Positions 35,109-44,457 of a stretch of DNA of 64,000 bases are shown piece after piece (the stretch's first letter is position 1; each line of letters opens with the position of its first letter). Source of the stretch: Pseudomonadota bacterium (lineage in GTDB: Bacteria > Pseudomonadota > Alphaproteobacteria > Rhizobiales > Aestuariivirgaceae); contig CAUJIO010000004.1 of the NCBI GenBank assembly GCA_963205315.1, positions 58,694-122,693 of the forward strand, written 5' to 3'. A model generated the notes under the pieces. It made no database searches. It saw only the letters and a program-made list of their open reading frames with translations, and was not told the origin of the DNA. A program made the position numbers and the translations under genes.

Positions 35109-36341
35109 TCACGGTTTGAGCCAGGATTTCATATCGGATGCCAGATCGCGCACGCGATCTGGCGCCACTGATAGCCCTGATTCGATCAGACGTTTGCCGA
35201 CCATGTAGGCGGCGGCGGCGTTCATTGCATCAACCGCCAGCAGCGTTCCGGCCTTGTAATACCACACAGAATAGTCGCCCGCCGGTCCCGGACCACGGGT
35301 GACCACGCTGTCATAGCCCTGGTTGAGTCCAGCGATCTGCAGCTTGATGTCATATTGATCAGACCAGAACCACGGTTTGGCCACGTAGGGCTGGGGCTGG
35401 CCAGCGATGGTCATGGCGGCGGCTTCACCATGGGCGATGGCGTGCGGAACGGACTCCAGTCTCAGCCTACCGCCCTGATGCGGGAAACTGGTGCAATCGC
35501 CTGCCGCAAGGATATCCGGGTCCGAGGTCCGGCAGAATTCATCGACGACGATGCCGTTGTCGACGATGAGACCGGCGTCCGCAGCGAGGCCTGCGTTGGG
35601 CGTAACGCCGATGCCGACAATCACGGCTTCGCACGGAAACACCCGCCTATCCGCCAGCACCGCGGCGCTCACCGCCCCGTCTTTACCGCGCAGGACCTCG
35701 AGTTTGGCGCCGGTCACGATATCGACGCCGTGAGAGGTGTGGAGCGCGTGGAAATAGGCTGAGGTCTCCTTGCAGGAGACGCGCTCCAGAATGCGCGGGG
35801 CCGCCTCAAGTATGGTGACATGCATGCCGGCTTTCACCGCGACACTCGCGGCTTCCAGCCCGATGTAACCGCCACCGACCACGACGATGCGAGCGCCGGG
35901 CTGGAAATGTTTGGCAAGACTATCGATGTCGCCGATATCCCGAACGGTGTAGATGTGGGCGAAGTTTGCCGTCATCGCTTGCGGTAGGCGCCGCGGTGTG
36001 CAGCCGGTCGCGATCAACAACTTGCTGTAACCGAGCTTTTCGCCGGAACCGAAGGAAACGCGCCGCGTGGCGCGATCAATCGCCGTGACGCGCTGGCCGG
36101 TGAGGCAGGTGACCTTGTTTTCCGCAAACCATTCGGGCGGCCGCAGCAGCAGCCGGTCGGCCGACATTTCACGCGTGAGATATTTCTTTGACAGGGGCGG
36201 ACGCTGGTATGGCAGATGTGGCTCATCTCCAATCAGCGTGATTGCACCGGCATACCCCAGCGCCCGCAACTTGGCGGCACAGGAGAGCGATGCCTGCCCT
36301 GCCCCAATGCAAATGACGTGACTATCCAGATCGGCTGTCAT
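35109..36341 (-). CDS. FAD-dependent ferredoxin reductase-like oxidoreductase
   Basis: 410 residues. FAD motif VICIGAGQASLSCAAKLRAL near the N terminus, then LPYQRPPLSKKYLTREMSAD, typical of putidaredoxin/rhodocoxin reductases. NAD(H) motif IVVVGGGYIGLEAASVAVKA near residue 150 and second FAD motif DPDILAAGDCTSFPH near residue 270. The reductase C-terminal domain is present. Such enzymes pass electrons from NAD(P)H to a ferredoxin serving a P450 or Rieske oxygenase, but none of these is next to it. It is convergent with the Lys9-like gene. Confidence 0.88.
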   Translation of the reverse strand: MTADLDSHVICIGAGQASLSCAAKLRALGYAGAITLIGDEPHLPYQRPPLSKKYLTREMSADRLLLRPPEWFAENKVTCLTGQRVTAIDRATRRVSFGSGEKLGYSKLLIATGCTPRRLPQAMTANFAHIYTVRDIGDIDSLAKHFQPGARIVVVGGGYIGLEAASVAVKAGMHVTILEAAPRILERVSCKETSAYFHALHTSHGVDIVTGAKLEVLRGKDGAVSAAVLADRRVFPCEAVIVGIGVTPNAGLAADAGLIVDNGIVVDEFCRTSDPDILAAGDCTSFPHQGGRLRLESVPHAIAHGEAAAMTIAGQPQPYVAKPWFWSDQYDIKLQIAGLNQGYDSVVTRGPGPAGDYSVWYYKAGTLLAVDAMNAAAAYMVGKRLIESGLSVAPDRVRDLASDMKSWLKP

Positions 36342-36456
36342 GACCGAGAGCTAGGACACAGGCCACAACCCTTCGTCAAGCCGTTGCGAGGTGGTGCATA
36401 TCTGCTGTGTGCGGATGGCGACAATGCGTTCGTTTTCAGCTATCTCTGCATCCAGG

Positions 36457-36477
36457 GCAGGTGCCTTTCGCACCTGC
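36457..36477 (+). promoter_or_regulatory. Leader hairpin upstream of the class V aminotransferase
   Basis: GCAGGTGC and GCACCTGC form a perfect 8-bp stem with a CTTTC loop. It ends about 19 bases before the GAGGAG ribosome binding site of the gene at 36507. It could be an operator or a 5'-UTR structure; there is no T-tract, so a terminator is unlikely. Confidence 0.45.
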
Positions 36478-36506
36478 ATCTGACACCGATTCCCGAGGAG
36501 TAGCCG

Positions 36507-37634
36507 ATGCCTGGACTTCGCCCTGATGTGGACCCTGATGGACTGCAGGAATTCTCAGTGGTTTTTACGGACCGTTCCGTCAATCACATGTCACAGAAGT
36601 TCCAGTCAGCGATGCGCGACATCTCCGGCGTGCTGCGCGAGGTTTATCGCGCCAGCACCGTGGCCATCGTGCCCGGCGGTGGTACCTATGCGATGGAGTC
36701 GGTGGCGCGGCAATTCGCGGCGGGAAAGCATGCGCTCATTGTGCGCAATGGCTGGTTCTCTTTCCGCTGGACGCAAATCTTCGACATGGGCGGCTTTGCC
36801 GCCAAGACCACGGTGGTGATGGCCCGCCAGACCGGCAACGCAGCGCGCTCGCCCTACGCCCCACCGCCAATCGCCGAGGTGATCGCAAAGATTCACTCCG
36901 AGAGGCCCGACGTGGTGTTTGCCCCGCATGTGGAAACCTCTGCGGGTCTGATCCTGCCGGACGACTATATCGCCTCCATGGCGGCAGCGGCCCACGACGT
37001 GGGCGCGTTGATGGTGCTTGATTGCATCGCGTCAGGGGCCGTGTGGGTTGACATGGAATCGACAGGCGTCGATGTGCTCATATCGGCTCCGCAGAAAGGC
37101 TGGTCCGCGTCTCCCTCCGCGGGTCTTGTGATGCTGTCGAAGCGTGCGGCCGAGCAGCTGGAGCAAACGGCATCAAATAGCTTTGCCCTCGATCTCAAGA
37201 AATGGCGCGCCATCATGGCAGCATATGAGAACGGCGGGCATGCCTATCATGCCACCCTGCCGACCGACGCTCTGCTGGGGTTCCGCAATGCGATGGCGGA
37301 AACCAAGGCACTCGGTTTCGAAGCTTTGAAGGCGTCGCAATGGGCCCTCGGCAACGGTGTCCGGGCGATGCTGAAAGCCAAGGGAATTGTCTCAGTCGCC
37401 GCCGATGGCTTCGGCGCACCGGGCGTCGTCGTGTCCTACACTGAGGATCCCGACATCCAGAACGGCAAGAAGTTTCTGGCCCATGGCATGCAGATTGCGG
37501 CCGGCGTACCGCTGCAGGTTGGGGAAGGCCCCGAATTCAAAACCTTCCGGCTTGGACTTTTCGGCCTCGACAAACTCGCCGATGTCGATGCAACGCTGGC
37601 CCGGCTGAAGGCCGTGGTTGACCAGGTTCTCTAG
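36507..37634 (+). CDS. Class V aminotransferase (alanine-glyoxylate/serine-pyruvate type)
   Basis: 375 residues, with GAGGAG 6 bases before the ATG. PLP-lysine in ISAPQKGWSASPSAG near residue 197, preceded by the aspartate in LMVLDCIASGAVWVDME. The N-terminal motif VPGGGTYAMESVARQF and the internal YHATLPTDALLGFRNAM are typical of alanine-glyoxylate or serine-pyruvate aminotransferases. Amino donor and acceptor are not fixed by the sequence. It is next to, but convergent with, the DUF2938-like and xsc genes. Its TAG stop is the first triplet of repeat copy B. Confidence 0.85.
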   Translation: MPGLRPDVDPDGLQEFSVVFTDRSVNHMSQKFQSAMRDISGVLREVYRASTVAIVPGGGTYAMESVARQFAAGKHALIVRNGWFSFRWTQIFDMGGFAAKTTVVMARQTGNAARSPYAPPPIAEVIAKIHSERPDVVFAPHVETSAGLILPDDYIASMAAAAHDVGALMVLDCIASGAVWVDMESTGVDVLISAPQKGWSASPSAGLVMLSKRAAEQLEQTASNSFALDLKKWRAIMAAYENGGHAYHATLPTDALLGFRNAMAETKALGFEALKASQWALGNGVRAMLKAKGIVSVAADGFGAPGVVVSYTEDPDIQNGKKFLAHGMQIAAGVPLQVGEGPEFKTFRLGLFGLDKLADVDATLARLKAVVDQVL

Positions 37635-37736
37635 AGCAACCGGCGCTCAATTGAGCGCCGATAAGTTGCTCGATCACTTTGAATCTTGCGCATTTTTCGC
37701 GTCGCAAGTGATTCCACTTGCTCGCCCAATGCGCTA
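37632..37736 (+). repeat. Dispersed palindromic repeat, copy B (fullest copy)
   Basis: It runs from the TAG stop of the aminotransferase to the TAG (read as CTA) stop of the DUF2938-like gene on the other strand. It contains the perfect palindrome GGCGCTCAATTGAGCGCC at 37642-37659 nested inside GAGCAAC/GTTGCTC, then a second inverted pair CAAGTG...CACTTG with a 4-base centre. Copies A and C share its left and outer parts. The location between convergent genes suggests a bidirectional terminator or REP-like mobile palindrome. Confidence 0.8.
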
Positions 37737-38213
37737 GGCAATCAGACGGGCCGCACCATAGAGGCCAGCAGCGAAGATCACGTGCGCTGCAATGTTCAGT
37801 GCACGGATTTTCCAGGGATTGGGCTTTTTCGACGCTGCCCAGCCCGCGCCCATGCCGGGCTGCAGAATGAACCATCCGGCGCCGACGGTCACCAGACCAA
37901 GGACGAGAGCCGGCAAGAATGTCGGATTCTGCACCCAGCCAGGTCCGGCAAGCCACACCAGAATGCCGGCATAGAAAATTCCCGTGGCATAGTGGAAGAA
38001 CCAGCCGAGCAAGACTTCGTTGTCAACCGGCGACGCCTTGCCGATGTCATCGTGGAATATCGTGCCTTTGCCGACATGGGCAAACCAGCGGCCGACCATC
38101 CCCCAGTTGGGCAGTGCCAGGCCGAAGGCGGCCTTGAGGATCAAGGCCCAAACATCCATGGCGGCTGTGCCGCCAATGCCAATCACCAGCGACCGCCACA
38201 GGAAATCAATCAT
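37734..38213 (-). CDS. DUF2938-like small membrane protein
   Basis: 159 residues with four hydrophobic segments. Sequence hallmarks are GIGGTAAMDVWALIL, LPNWGMVGRWFAHVGKGTIF and LLGWFFHYATGIFYAGILVW, which I recognise as the DUF2938 family; its function is unknown. It starts 74 bp after the xsc stop on the same strand, so it may be co-transcribed with xsc. Its stop codon is part of repeat copy B. Confidence 0.75.
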   Translation of the reverse strand: MIDFLWRSLVIGIGGTAAMDVWALILKAAFGLALPNWGMVGRWFAHVGKGTIFHDDIGKASPVDNEVLLGWFFHYATGIFYAGILVWLAGPGWVQNPTFLPALVLGLVTVGAGWFILQPGMGAGWAASKKPNPWKIRALNIAAHVIFAAGLYGAARLIA

Positions 38214-38287
38214 CGCATCGTCCCCAAAGCTCCGCCCGGTCAGTCGAGCGGAGCATCCCGATACGGCTTATGGGGCAACTGGCTGCT

Positions 38288-40063
38288 TCAGACAACCTGC
38301 TTGCGCATGTCCTTCGCATCGATGCCGGCGACGACGACCGGCTTCTTCATGGCGTCGCGGCGGAAGGGATCTCCCAGTTCCTGATTGATCATGGCTTCGA
38401 TCAACGTGGTCTTGCCATGCTTCATTTGATCGTCGATGGCCTTGGCCAGCGCGTCGCGCAGTTGGTCCATGGTGCGGGCCTGAACGCCCTGAAGGCCACA
38501 GGCCTTGGCGATACCGGCATAGGAGACCTCGGGATCGAGCTCGGTGCCGACGAAATTGTCATCGTACCAGAGCGTCGAGTTGCGCTTCTCAGCACCCCAT
38601 TGATAGTTGCGGAAGACGACCATGGTGATGGCTGGCCATTCAGGCCTGCCAATGGCGGTCAGTTCGGTTACCGCAATACCGAAAGCACCATCTCCAGAAA
38701 AGCCGACAACTGGCACATCCGGGCAGCCGATCTTGGCACCGACGATAGACGGCAGTCCATAGCCACAGGGGCCGAACAGCCCCGGGGCCAGATATTTGCG
38801 GCCTTGCTCGAAGCTCGGATAGGCGTTGCCGATGGCACAATTGTTGCCGATATCGGAGGAGATGATCGCATCCTTGGGAAGTGCCGCCTGAATGGCGCGC
38901 CACGCCATGCGCGGGCTCATCCAGTCGGGCTTGGCCTTGCGGGCGCGTTCGTTCCAGGTCGTACCGGGATCGTCCTGCTCATGGTCCATGCTGGAGAGTT
39001 CTTGCGCCCACTTCGACTTGGTGAGGCTGATCCGCTCCTTGCGGTCCTTCCGGCCCTGATCGCCGGCACCTGGCGATAGCTTGGCAAGAATGCCTTCGGC
39101 CACCTTCTTCGCATCCCCGACGATGCCGACGGTGACGCGCTTGGTGAGGCCGATGCGGTTGGGATTGATGTCGACCTGAATGATCTTCGCCTGTTTTGGC
39201 CAATAGTCGAGGCCATAACCGGGAAGCGTCGAGAAGGGATTGAGCCGCGTGCCAAGGCAGAGGACGACATCGGCCTGGGCAATCAATTCCATCGCCGCCT
39301 TGGAACCATTGTAACCCAGGGGGCCAGCGAACAGGGGATGCGAGCCCGGGAAAGCGTCGTTGTGCTGATAGCCCACACAAACCGGCGCATCGAGACGCTC
39401 AGCCAGTTTCTTCGAGGCGGGTATGGCGCCGCCGATAACCACGCCGGCACCGTTGAGGATCACCGGGAATTTGGCTTCAGAGAGGAGCTTCGCTGCCGCG
39501 GCGACTGCGTCATCGCCACCAGAGGGCCGTTCAAATTCCACGACGGCAGGCAGGTCGATATCGACCACATGGGTGAAGTAGTCGCGCGGCATGTTGATCT
39601 GGGCCGGTGCCGACAGACGCTTGGCATTCATGATGACGCGATTGAGAACCTCGGCGACGCGGTTGGGATCGCGCACCTCTTCCTGATAGCAGACCATGTC
39701 CTTGAAGAGCGCCATCTGCTCGACCTCCTGGAAACCTCCCTGGCCGATCGTGCGATTGGCGGCCTGCGGGGTCACCAGCAGCAGCGGCGTGTGGTTCCAG
39801 TAAGCAGTCTTCACGGCGGTCACGAAGTTGGTGATGCCCGGTCCGTTCTGGGCGATCATCATCGACATCTTGCCGGACGCCCTGCTGTAGCCATCGGCCA
39901 TCATGCCACCGGAACCTTCGTGGGCGCAGTCGTAAAAGGCGATGCCGGCCTTGGGGAACAGATCCGAAATCGGCATGAAGGCAGATCCGATGATGCCAAA
40001 GGCAACCTCGATGCCATGCATCTGCAGAACCTTGATGAATGCCTCTTCAGTGGTCATGCGCAT
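38288..40063 (-). CDS. xsc: Sulfoacetaldehyde acetyltransferase Xsc
   Basis: 591-residue ThDP enzyme from the ATG at 40063, preceded by GGGAGA. It begins MRMTTEEAFIKVLQMHGIEV and contains DCAHEGSGGMMADGYSRASG (catalytic Glu region), MPRDYFTH, and the ThDP motif FSGDGAFGIAVTELTAIGRP ... RNYQWG. The end FRRDAMKKPVVVAGID is characteristic of Xsc rather than acetolactate synthase. It converts sulfoacetaldehyde and phosphate to acetyl phosphate and sulfite, the key step of taurine and other C2-sulfonate degradation. Phosphotransacetylase, taurine transport and sulfite oxidation genes are not in the window. Confidence 0.88.
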   Translation of the reverse strand: MRMTTEEAFIKVLQMHGIEVAFGIIGSAFMPISDLFPKAGIAFYDCAHEGSGGMMADGYSRASGKMSMMIAQNGPGITNFVTAVKTAYWNHTPLLLVTPQAANRTIGQGGFQEVEQMALFKDMVCYQEEVRDPNRVAEVLNRVIMNAKRLSAPAQINMPRDYFTHVVDIDLPAVVEFERPSGGDDAVAAAAKLLSEAKFPVILNGAGVVIGGAIPASKKLAERLDAPVCVGYQHNDAFPGSHPLFAGPLGYNGSKAAMELIAQADVVLCLGTRLNPFSTLPGYGLDYWPKQAKIIQVDINPNRIGLTKRVTVGIVGDAKKVAEGILAKLSPGAGDQGRKDRKERISLTKSKWAQELSSMDHEQDDPGTTWNERARKAKPDWMSPRMAWRAIQAALPKDAIISSDIGNNCAIGNAYPSFEQGRKYLAPGLFGPCGYGLPSIVGAKIGCPDVPVVGFSGDGAFGIAVTELTAIGRPEWPAITMVVFRNYQWGAEKRNSTLWYDDNFVGTELDPEVSYAGIAKACGLQGVQARTMDQLRDALAKAIDDQMKHGKTTLIEAMINQELGDPFRRDAMKKPVVVAGIDAKDMRKQVV

Positions 40064-40286
40064 GTTGTGTGTCTCCCAAAAGCTGTTGTCATCGTGACGT
40101 TGCCAGCCTTCTAGCCTGCGCCGGGGGACTTCGACTAGAACCACCTGAGGTGATCACCGGAGTCCAGTGGCGTCGCATACGGCAAGTGCGAGTGATTGAC
40201 GTGAGATCTTCGCTTTTCCCTTCTATTATCAATATTTTGTGGGAATTTTCTTATGCACAGCATGAGATTGAGACCATTGAAACGGC

Positions 40287-41120
40287 TCATGTGATGGCGA
40301 GCGGCTGCTTGCGGCGGGGTGGCGGAAAGGCGGCATCGATCTCCGACAGGTCCTGCGGCGTCAGTGCCAGGCTGGCGGCTGTTGCGTTCTCGATAACCCG
40401 CTGCGTGCGCGCGCTCTTCGGAATCGAGATCACTCCCGGGAGGCGCAATGTGAAGGCGAGTGCGACGGCGGCAGTCCCCACGCCATGCCGCCGGGCGATG
40501 TTCACGAGAACGGGGTGATTGAGCAGACGCCCCTCTCCCAGCGGGCAATAGGCCATGATGGCGATCCGATCGTTCAGGCACCGTGGAAAGAGATCGAACT
40601 CAATGCCGCGATCGGCCGCATTGTACATCACCTGATTGGCGCTGCATGCCACTGACGGATTGAGGCGCTGCATCTCGGCCATGTCAGCCACATCGAAATT
40701 GCTGACGCCGTAGTGTCTGATCTTGCCCTCGGCCTTCAATTGCTCGAACGCGGCAAAGGTGTCCGAGAGCGGATAGGAGCCGCGCCAATGCAGCAGGTAG
40801 AGATCGATCACATCGGTGCCGAGACGACGGAGGCTCGCCTCGCAAGCCTGAAGCGTTCCATTGCGGCTGGCGTTCGAGGGCAGCACCTTGGATACAATGA
40901 AAACCTCACCGCGCCTGCCTTTGATTGCCTGAGCCACGAGCTGCTCCGAACGGCCCTCGCCATACATTTCAGCGGTATCGATGAGCGTCATGCCGAGATC
41001 GATTCCAGCCTGAAGGGCTCTGAGCTGCTCAGCCTCGTCGCGATCGCCAACCCCCATTTTCCAGGTGCCGATGCCAAGAGCCGGAACAGTCTCGCCTGAC
41101 TTCAGTGTCACGGTTTTCAT
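40287..41120 (-). CDS. Aldo/keto reductase
   Basis: 277 residues from MKTVTLKSGETVPALGIGTW. The catalytic tetrad is visible: Asp and Tyr in LIDTAEMYGEG, Lys in FIVSKVLP and His in LYLLHWRG. The NADPH-binding end reads GVISIPKSARTQRVIENATA. An in-frame ATG four codons earlier is possible. A cytoplasmic NADPH-dependent reductase of an aldehyde or ketone; substrate unknown. It lies 223 bp upstream of xsc on the same strand, too far to be assumed part of its operon. Confidence 0.9.
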   Translation of the reverse strand: MKTVTLKSGETVPALGIGTWKMGVGDRDEAEQLRALQAGIDLGMTLIDTAEMYGEGRSEQLVAQAIKGRRGEVFIVSKVLPSNASRNGTLQACEASLRRLGTDVIDLYLLHWRGSYPLSDTFAAFEQLKAEGKIRHYGVSNFDVADMAEMQRLNPSVACSANQVMYNAADRGIEFDLFPRCLNDRIAIMAYCPLGEGRLLNHPVLVNIARRHGVGTAAVALAFTLRLPGVISIPKSARTQRVIENATAASLALTPQDLSEIDAAFPPPRRKQPLAIT

Positions 41121-41373
41121 GTCAGCCCCCATCTCGGTGTTGCAGCCTCTCTGGATCGGTCTTCAATGAACCGCAGCGGTACGCCAGTTGCAACCGCCTT
41201 ATATCCAGGCCCTGATGACCCGTCAGACCAGAGTCGACAGTCTCTGTTTGTGGTGCTGCACGCAATTCAGGTCTTGCGAGTACCTTGGCGCCGCGTCATG
41301 AATTCCCTGGCATGGCGTTTGACGAAGTTCGATCCGAGGTCTTTGCCCGCGCCAGGATTGGAGAGCCTCAACG

Positions 41374-42171
41374 ATGAACCGCAGCGCCTACTGGGAAAAT
41401 CTCACCACCACGGATTTCGCATCACCTGCTGTCGCCGCGTGGATCGCTGTCCTGCCGATCGCGGCGATCGAACAGCACGGTCCGCATTTGCCACTGTCGA
41501 CAGATACGGCAATTGCCCGCGGCCTCATACGCCGCACCGTGGAGCTTCTCCCACCCGACATTCCCGCTGTCTTCCTGCCGGTTCAGTCCGTTGGCAAATC
41601 CGATGAGCACATCGACTTTCCCGGAACGCTGTCCCTCTCCTGGGAGACGGCCACGAGAAGCTGGATTGAAATCGGAACATCGGTCTTCCGCGCCGGCATC
41701 AAGAAGCTGGTTATCGTCACCTCACATGGCGGCAATGTATCGGTGATGGATATCGTGGCGCGAGAGTTGCGCGTCAGGCACGCGATGCTCGCCGTTACCA
41801 CGAGCTGGGCCCGCATGGGTGTTCCCGAGAACTTGCTTGGATCGCGAGAAAGTTCTTATGGCATCCATGGCGGAGAAGAGGAGACTTCGGTGATGCTGGC
41901 ACTTCATCCGGATCTGGTGCGCATGGACCACGCGCGCGATTTCAAATCGGCGCAAACCCTATTCGAAACCGAGCACAAGCGGCTGCGCGGACATGGACCG
42001 GTCCAGTTCGGCTGGAAGACGGGAGATCTCAATGCCGAAGGAGCCATGGGGAATGCCACAGCTGCCACGGCGGAGAAGGGCCACGCGATCATCGATCATC
42101 AGGCGCGCGGGTTTCTCGACGTATTGCGCGACATTCAATGCTTCGACCTGACACGTCTGAGCGATAGATGA
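41374..42171 (+). CDS. Creatininase-family amidohydrolase
   Basis: 265 residues. Metal-binding motifs of the family are present: AAIEQHGPHLPLSTDT near residue 33, VTSHGGNVSVMD near residue 113 and GIHGGEEETSVML near residue 167. Members hydrolyse creatinine or related cyclic amides, such as the mycofactocin peptide or formamidopyrimidines. With no creatinase-creatinine cluster here, the substrate is open. The 253-bp region upstream (41121-41373) holds no convincing gene; it repeats the 13 bases ATGAACCGCAGCG at 41166 that also start this gene. Confidence 0.82.
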   Translation: MNRSAYWENLTTTDFASPAVAAWIAVLPIAAIEQHGPHLPLSTDTAIARGLIRRTVELLPPDIPAVFLPVQSVGKSDEHIDFPGTLSLSWETATRSWIEIGTSVFRAGIKKLVIVTSHGGNVSVMDIVARELRVRHAMLAVTTSWARMGVPENLLGSRESSYGIHGGEEETSVMLALHPDLVRMDHARDFKSAQTLFETEHKRLRGHGPVQFGWKTGDLNAEGAMGNATAATAEKGHAIIDHQARGFLDVLRDIQCFDLTRLSDR

Positions 42172-42253
42172 TCCCGCTCATCCCGGAACACACCACGGTG
42201 ATGTGATGCCCCCGAGCAGATGAACTGACCCGGGGGACCGTGCCGCCATATCC

Positions 42254-43522
42254 TCAGATGATGAAGTCGTCCAGCGTCAGGGGGATGTTTCCTGTCAACT
42301 GGATCTGGAAATCGGCAGTCTTGTCGCCGTTGGTATCAGCCTCAACCAGCGTATTATTGCCGGATTTGATAAAGTGGAGCTGTCCTGCGACTCCGGTAAA
42401 GGCGGCGTCCAGATCCGGCATGAAGGTGAATGCCTGGATACCACTGACCAAGCTGTTTGCATCTATCGACAACAGATCGATGTGATCGACGAGATGGACG
42501 AAATCCTTGATAGTATCGTGACCGGCCGTCGCGGGCGATTCTTTCAGCGAGTTGAAATCGAAGGTGTCTGCTCCGCCGCCGCCCGACATCGTGTCCCGCC
42601 CTTTGCCGCCAGTGATGATATTGTCACCACTGTTTCCAGTGATCGTATTCTTGAGCGTGTTCCCGATTGCATCAATATTGCCGGAGCCAGTCAGGATCAG
42701 CTTTTCGAAATTTGCTCCGAGCGTGTGCGAAATGCTGGACTCGACAGTGTCGGTTCCCTGCTTCTTCAGCTCCGTCACCTTGTCGCCGGCTGTTTCCACA
42801 ACGTAAGTGTCGTTCCCGTCTTCCCCTCGCATATCGTCGACACCACCTGAACCATTCAGCCTGTCGTTACCGGCACCGCCAATAAGAATGTTCGATGCGG
42901 CATTGCCGGTCAGCGTGTTGTTCAACGCATTGCCGGTTCCATTGACGGCCGATGAGCCTGTCAACAAAAGATTCTCGACATTGCCGCCATTGACCCCCGC
43001 CCCGTCCGTATCGGCAAGGCTATAGGTTACAGCGGTCTCTATCGTATCCGTTCCTCCGCCGGCCAATTCGCTGACGATTTCGGCTTGTGAGGTCACGACA
43101 TAGGTGTCATTGCCGCTTCCTCCGAACATCTTGTCGGTTCCCAGGCCACCATCAAGCCGGTCGTTGCCCAAAAAACCATAGAGCTGATCGTTGCCAGTGC
43201 CTCCGGTCACAGTATCGTCGCCGCTACCGCCGAGATACATCGACACGTCCCAGAACGAAATCTTCTCGAAGTTCTGTATACTGACGGTCTTGGATGCTGA
43301 ACCGCTCGCCGAGGTGAGCGTGACGATACCATCGTTTGACATCGAGACCGAGAAATAGCTCATCTTGGTCGATGCTTCATTGACAGTCAGCGTGTCAAAG
43401 CCCCCGGCACCGTCATAGAGCGTACCATTCCACTTGGTACTTGATCCGTTGTTGACGCGCTGATTGGGTCCTTCGCCAACCCACAGAAGATCATTGCCCG
43501 AACCCAGCGTCACTTTAGCCAT
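42254..43522 (-). CDS. RTX-type calcium-binding repeat protein
   Basis: 422 residues from the ATG at 43522, which has GGAG upstream. No Sec signal peptide. Glycine/Asp-rich nonapeptide blocks ([50 protein letters not shown]) alternate with longer beta-rich spacers containing repeated NDTYVV units. These predict calcium-dependent folding outside the cell, and the C-terminal LTLDDFII resembles an ABC-exporter (type I) secretion signal. No type I exporter genes are in the window. The gene begins 11 bp after the apbE stop, so it appears to be the last member of the redox operon starting at 48009. Confidence 0.85.
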   Translation of the reverse strand: MAKVTLGSGNDLLWVGEGPNQRVNNGSSTKWNGTLYDGAGGFDTLTVNEASTKMSYFSVSMSNDGIVTLTSASGSASKTVSIQNFEKISFWDVSMYLGGSGDDTVTGGTGNDQLYGFLGNDRLDGGLGTDKMFGGSGNDTYVVTSQAEIVSELAGGGTDTIETAVTYSLADTDGAGVNGGNVENLLLTGSSAVNGTGNALNNTLTGNAASNILIGGAGNDRLNGSGGVDDMRGEDGNDTYVVETAGDKVTELKKQGTDTVESSISHTLGANFEKLILTGSGNIDAIGNTLKNTITGNSGDNIITGGKGRDTMSGGGGADTFDFNSLKESPATAGHDTIKDFVHLVDHIDLLSIDANSLVSGIQAFTFMPDLDAAFTGVAGQLHFIKSGNNTLVEADTNGDKTADFQIQLTGNIPLTLDDFII

Positions 43523-43533
43523 AACTTGTGCTC

Positions 43534-44457
43534 CTATTCCGATTTCGCCTGAGCGGCAGTGCAACGGCCTTCCGAGTCAACGAGAAGATACCGGCATCCC
43601 ATGTCGTCGAGGAATGGCACTGCTTCACTCTCCTTCAGCATGGCAACTGTCGAACAGGCACCAGCCATAACGGCAGATACTCCAGTGACGCTGACAGAAC
43701 GCCAACAAAACGGAGGATAGCCAGTCTTCGGGTTAAGAATGTGACAATAGCGTACCCCGTTACTTTCTATAAACTTTACGTAGTCACCGCTGGTCACAAG
43801 GCCGCCCGACGAAAGTTCAATATTTCCGACAAGCGAAGATTTTTCGCGGGGATTCTGAACTCCGAATCGCCATGGCGTTCCATCAGCCTGCGGCCCGACG
43901 ACGTGGATGTCGCCACCCAAATTAACGTAACCAATTTTGATGCTGTTATTTTTCAGAACAAGGCCGGCACGATCTGCCGCATATTCCTTGCCAATTCCGC
44001 CAAGATCAATCTCCATGCCTGATCGCGGTAATCTGATCCCATGGACGTCGAACGCAACCTTCTCCCAGCCGATCAGGTCGAGAAGGGGCGACAGTTCTGC
44101 AGGGTCCGGAACGTGGCCGCCACCAAAGTCCCACGCGCGGCGCAATACTCCTGATGTGATATCGAAGAGGCCGCCACTCAGTGCGTGTATCCTGGAACAC
44201 AGTTCCAGCAACTGATGAGTCTCTTTGTCGCACGCTATGACATCCGCGCGGCCAGCGGATTGATTGATGCGATTGACGATACTGTTGCTATCGTTGCGGT
44301 AACGCGAGAACTTGTGTTCGATGCGAAGAACCTCGCGCGCGGCGAGACCGATCGCGTGACGCGTTTCATCAGCACTTTCACCTGAAGCGACGATCTCGCA
44401 ATCACTACCCATGGCTCTGAAGACCGTCCGGACGAGTTCCATCGGTGTTCCCATCAA
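43534..44457 (-). CDS. apbE: ApbE-family FAD:protein FMN transferase homologue, without signal peptide
   Basis: 307 residues. Family motifs: [12 protein letters not shown] near the N terminus, [63 protein letters not shown] and PKTGYP. ApbE attaches FMN to a Ser/Thr of extracytoplasmic redox proteins. Two oddities: there is no signal peptide or lipobox, and the C-terminal metal-binding motif, usually AD followed by A/L-x-T, reads [10 protein letters not shown], so the Asp appears replaced by Gly. Activity is therefore uncertain. It starts in an ATGA overlap with the ankyrin gene. Confidence 0.85.
   Translation of the reverse strand: MMGTPMELVRTVFRAMGSDCEIVASGESADETRHAIGLAAREVLRIEHKFSRYRNDSNSIVNRINQSAGRADVIACDKETHQLLELCSRIHALSGGLFDITSGVLRRAWDFGGGHVPDPAELSPLLDLIGWEKVAFDVHGIRLPRSGMEIDLGGIGKEYAADRAGLVLKNNSIKIGYVNLGGDIHVVGPQADGTPWRFGVQNPREKSSLVGNIELSSGGLVTSGDYVKFIESNGVRYCHILNPKTGYPPFCWRSVSVTGVSAVMAGACSTVAMLKESEAVPFLDDMGCRYLLVDSEGRCTAAQAKSE

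Noticed and set aside
36507..37634. Taurine aminotransferase partner for Xsc
   Set aside because: Taurine:pyruvate aminotransferase belongs to the class III fold, whereas this protein is class V; it is also on the opposite strand and convergent.
38288..40063. Acetolactate synthase as the identity of the ThDP enzyme
   Set aside because: The N-terminal and C-terminal signatures (MRMTTEEAFIKVLQ; FRRDAMKKPVVVAGID) fit Xsc, and no ilvN-type regulatory subunit is present.
41166..41373. Possible small gene upstream of the creatininase-family gene
   Set aside because: The frame runs out of phase into the creatininase gene and has no domain or ribosome binding site. The shared 13-base start sequence is more likely coincidence or a small duplication.
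42200..42240. Terminator between creatininase and RTX genes
   Set aside because: Only a 6-bp CCCCCG/CGGGGG stem with a 16-base loop and no T-tract is seen, too weak to call.
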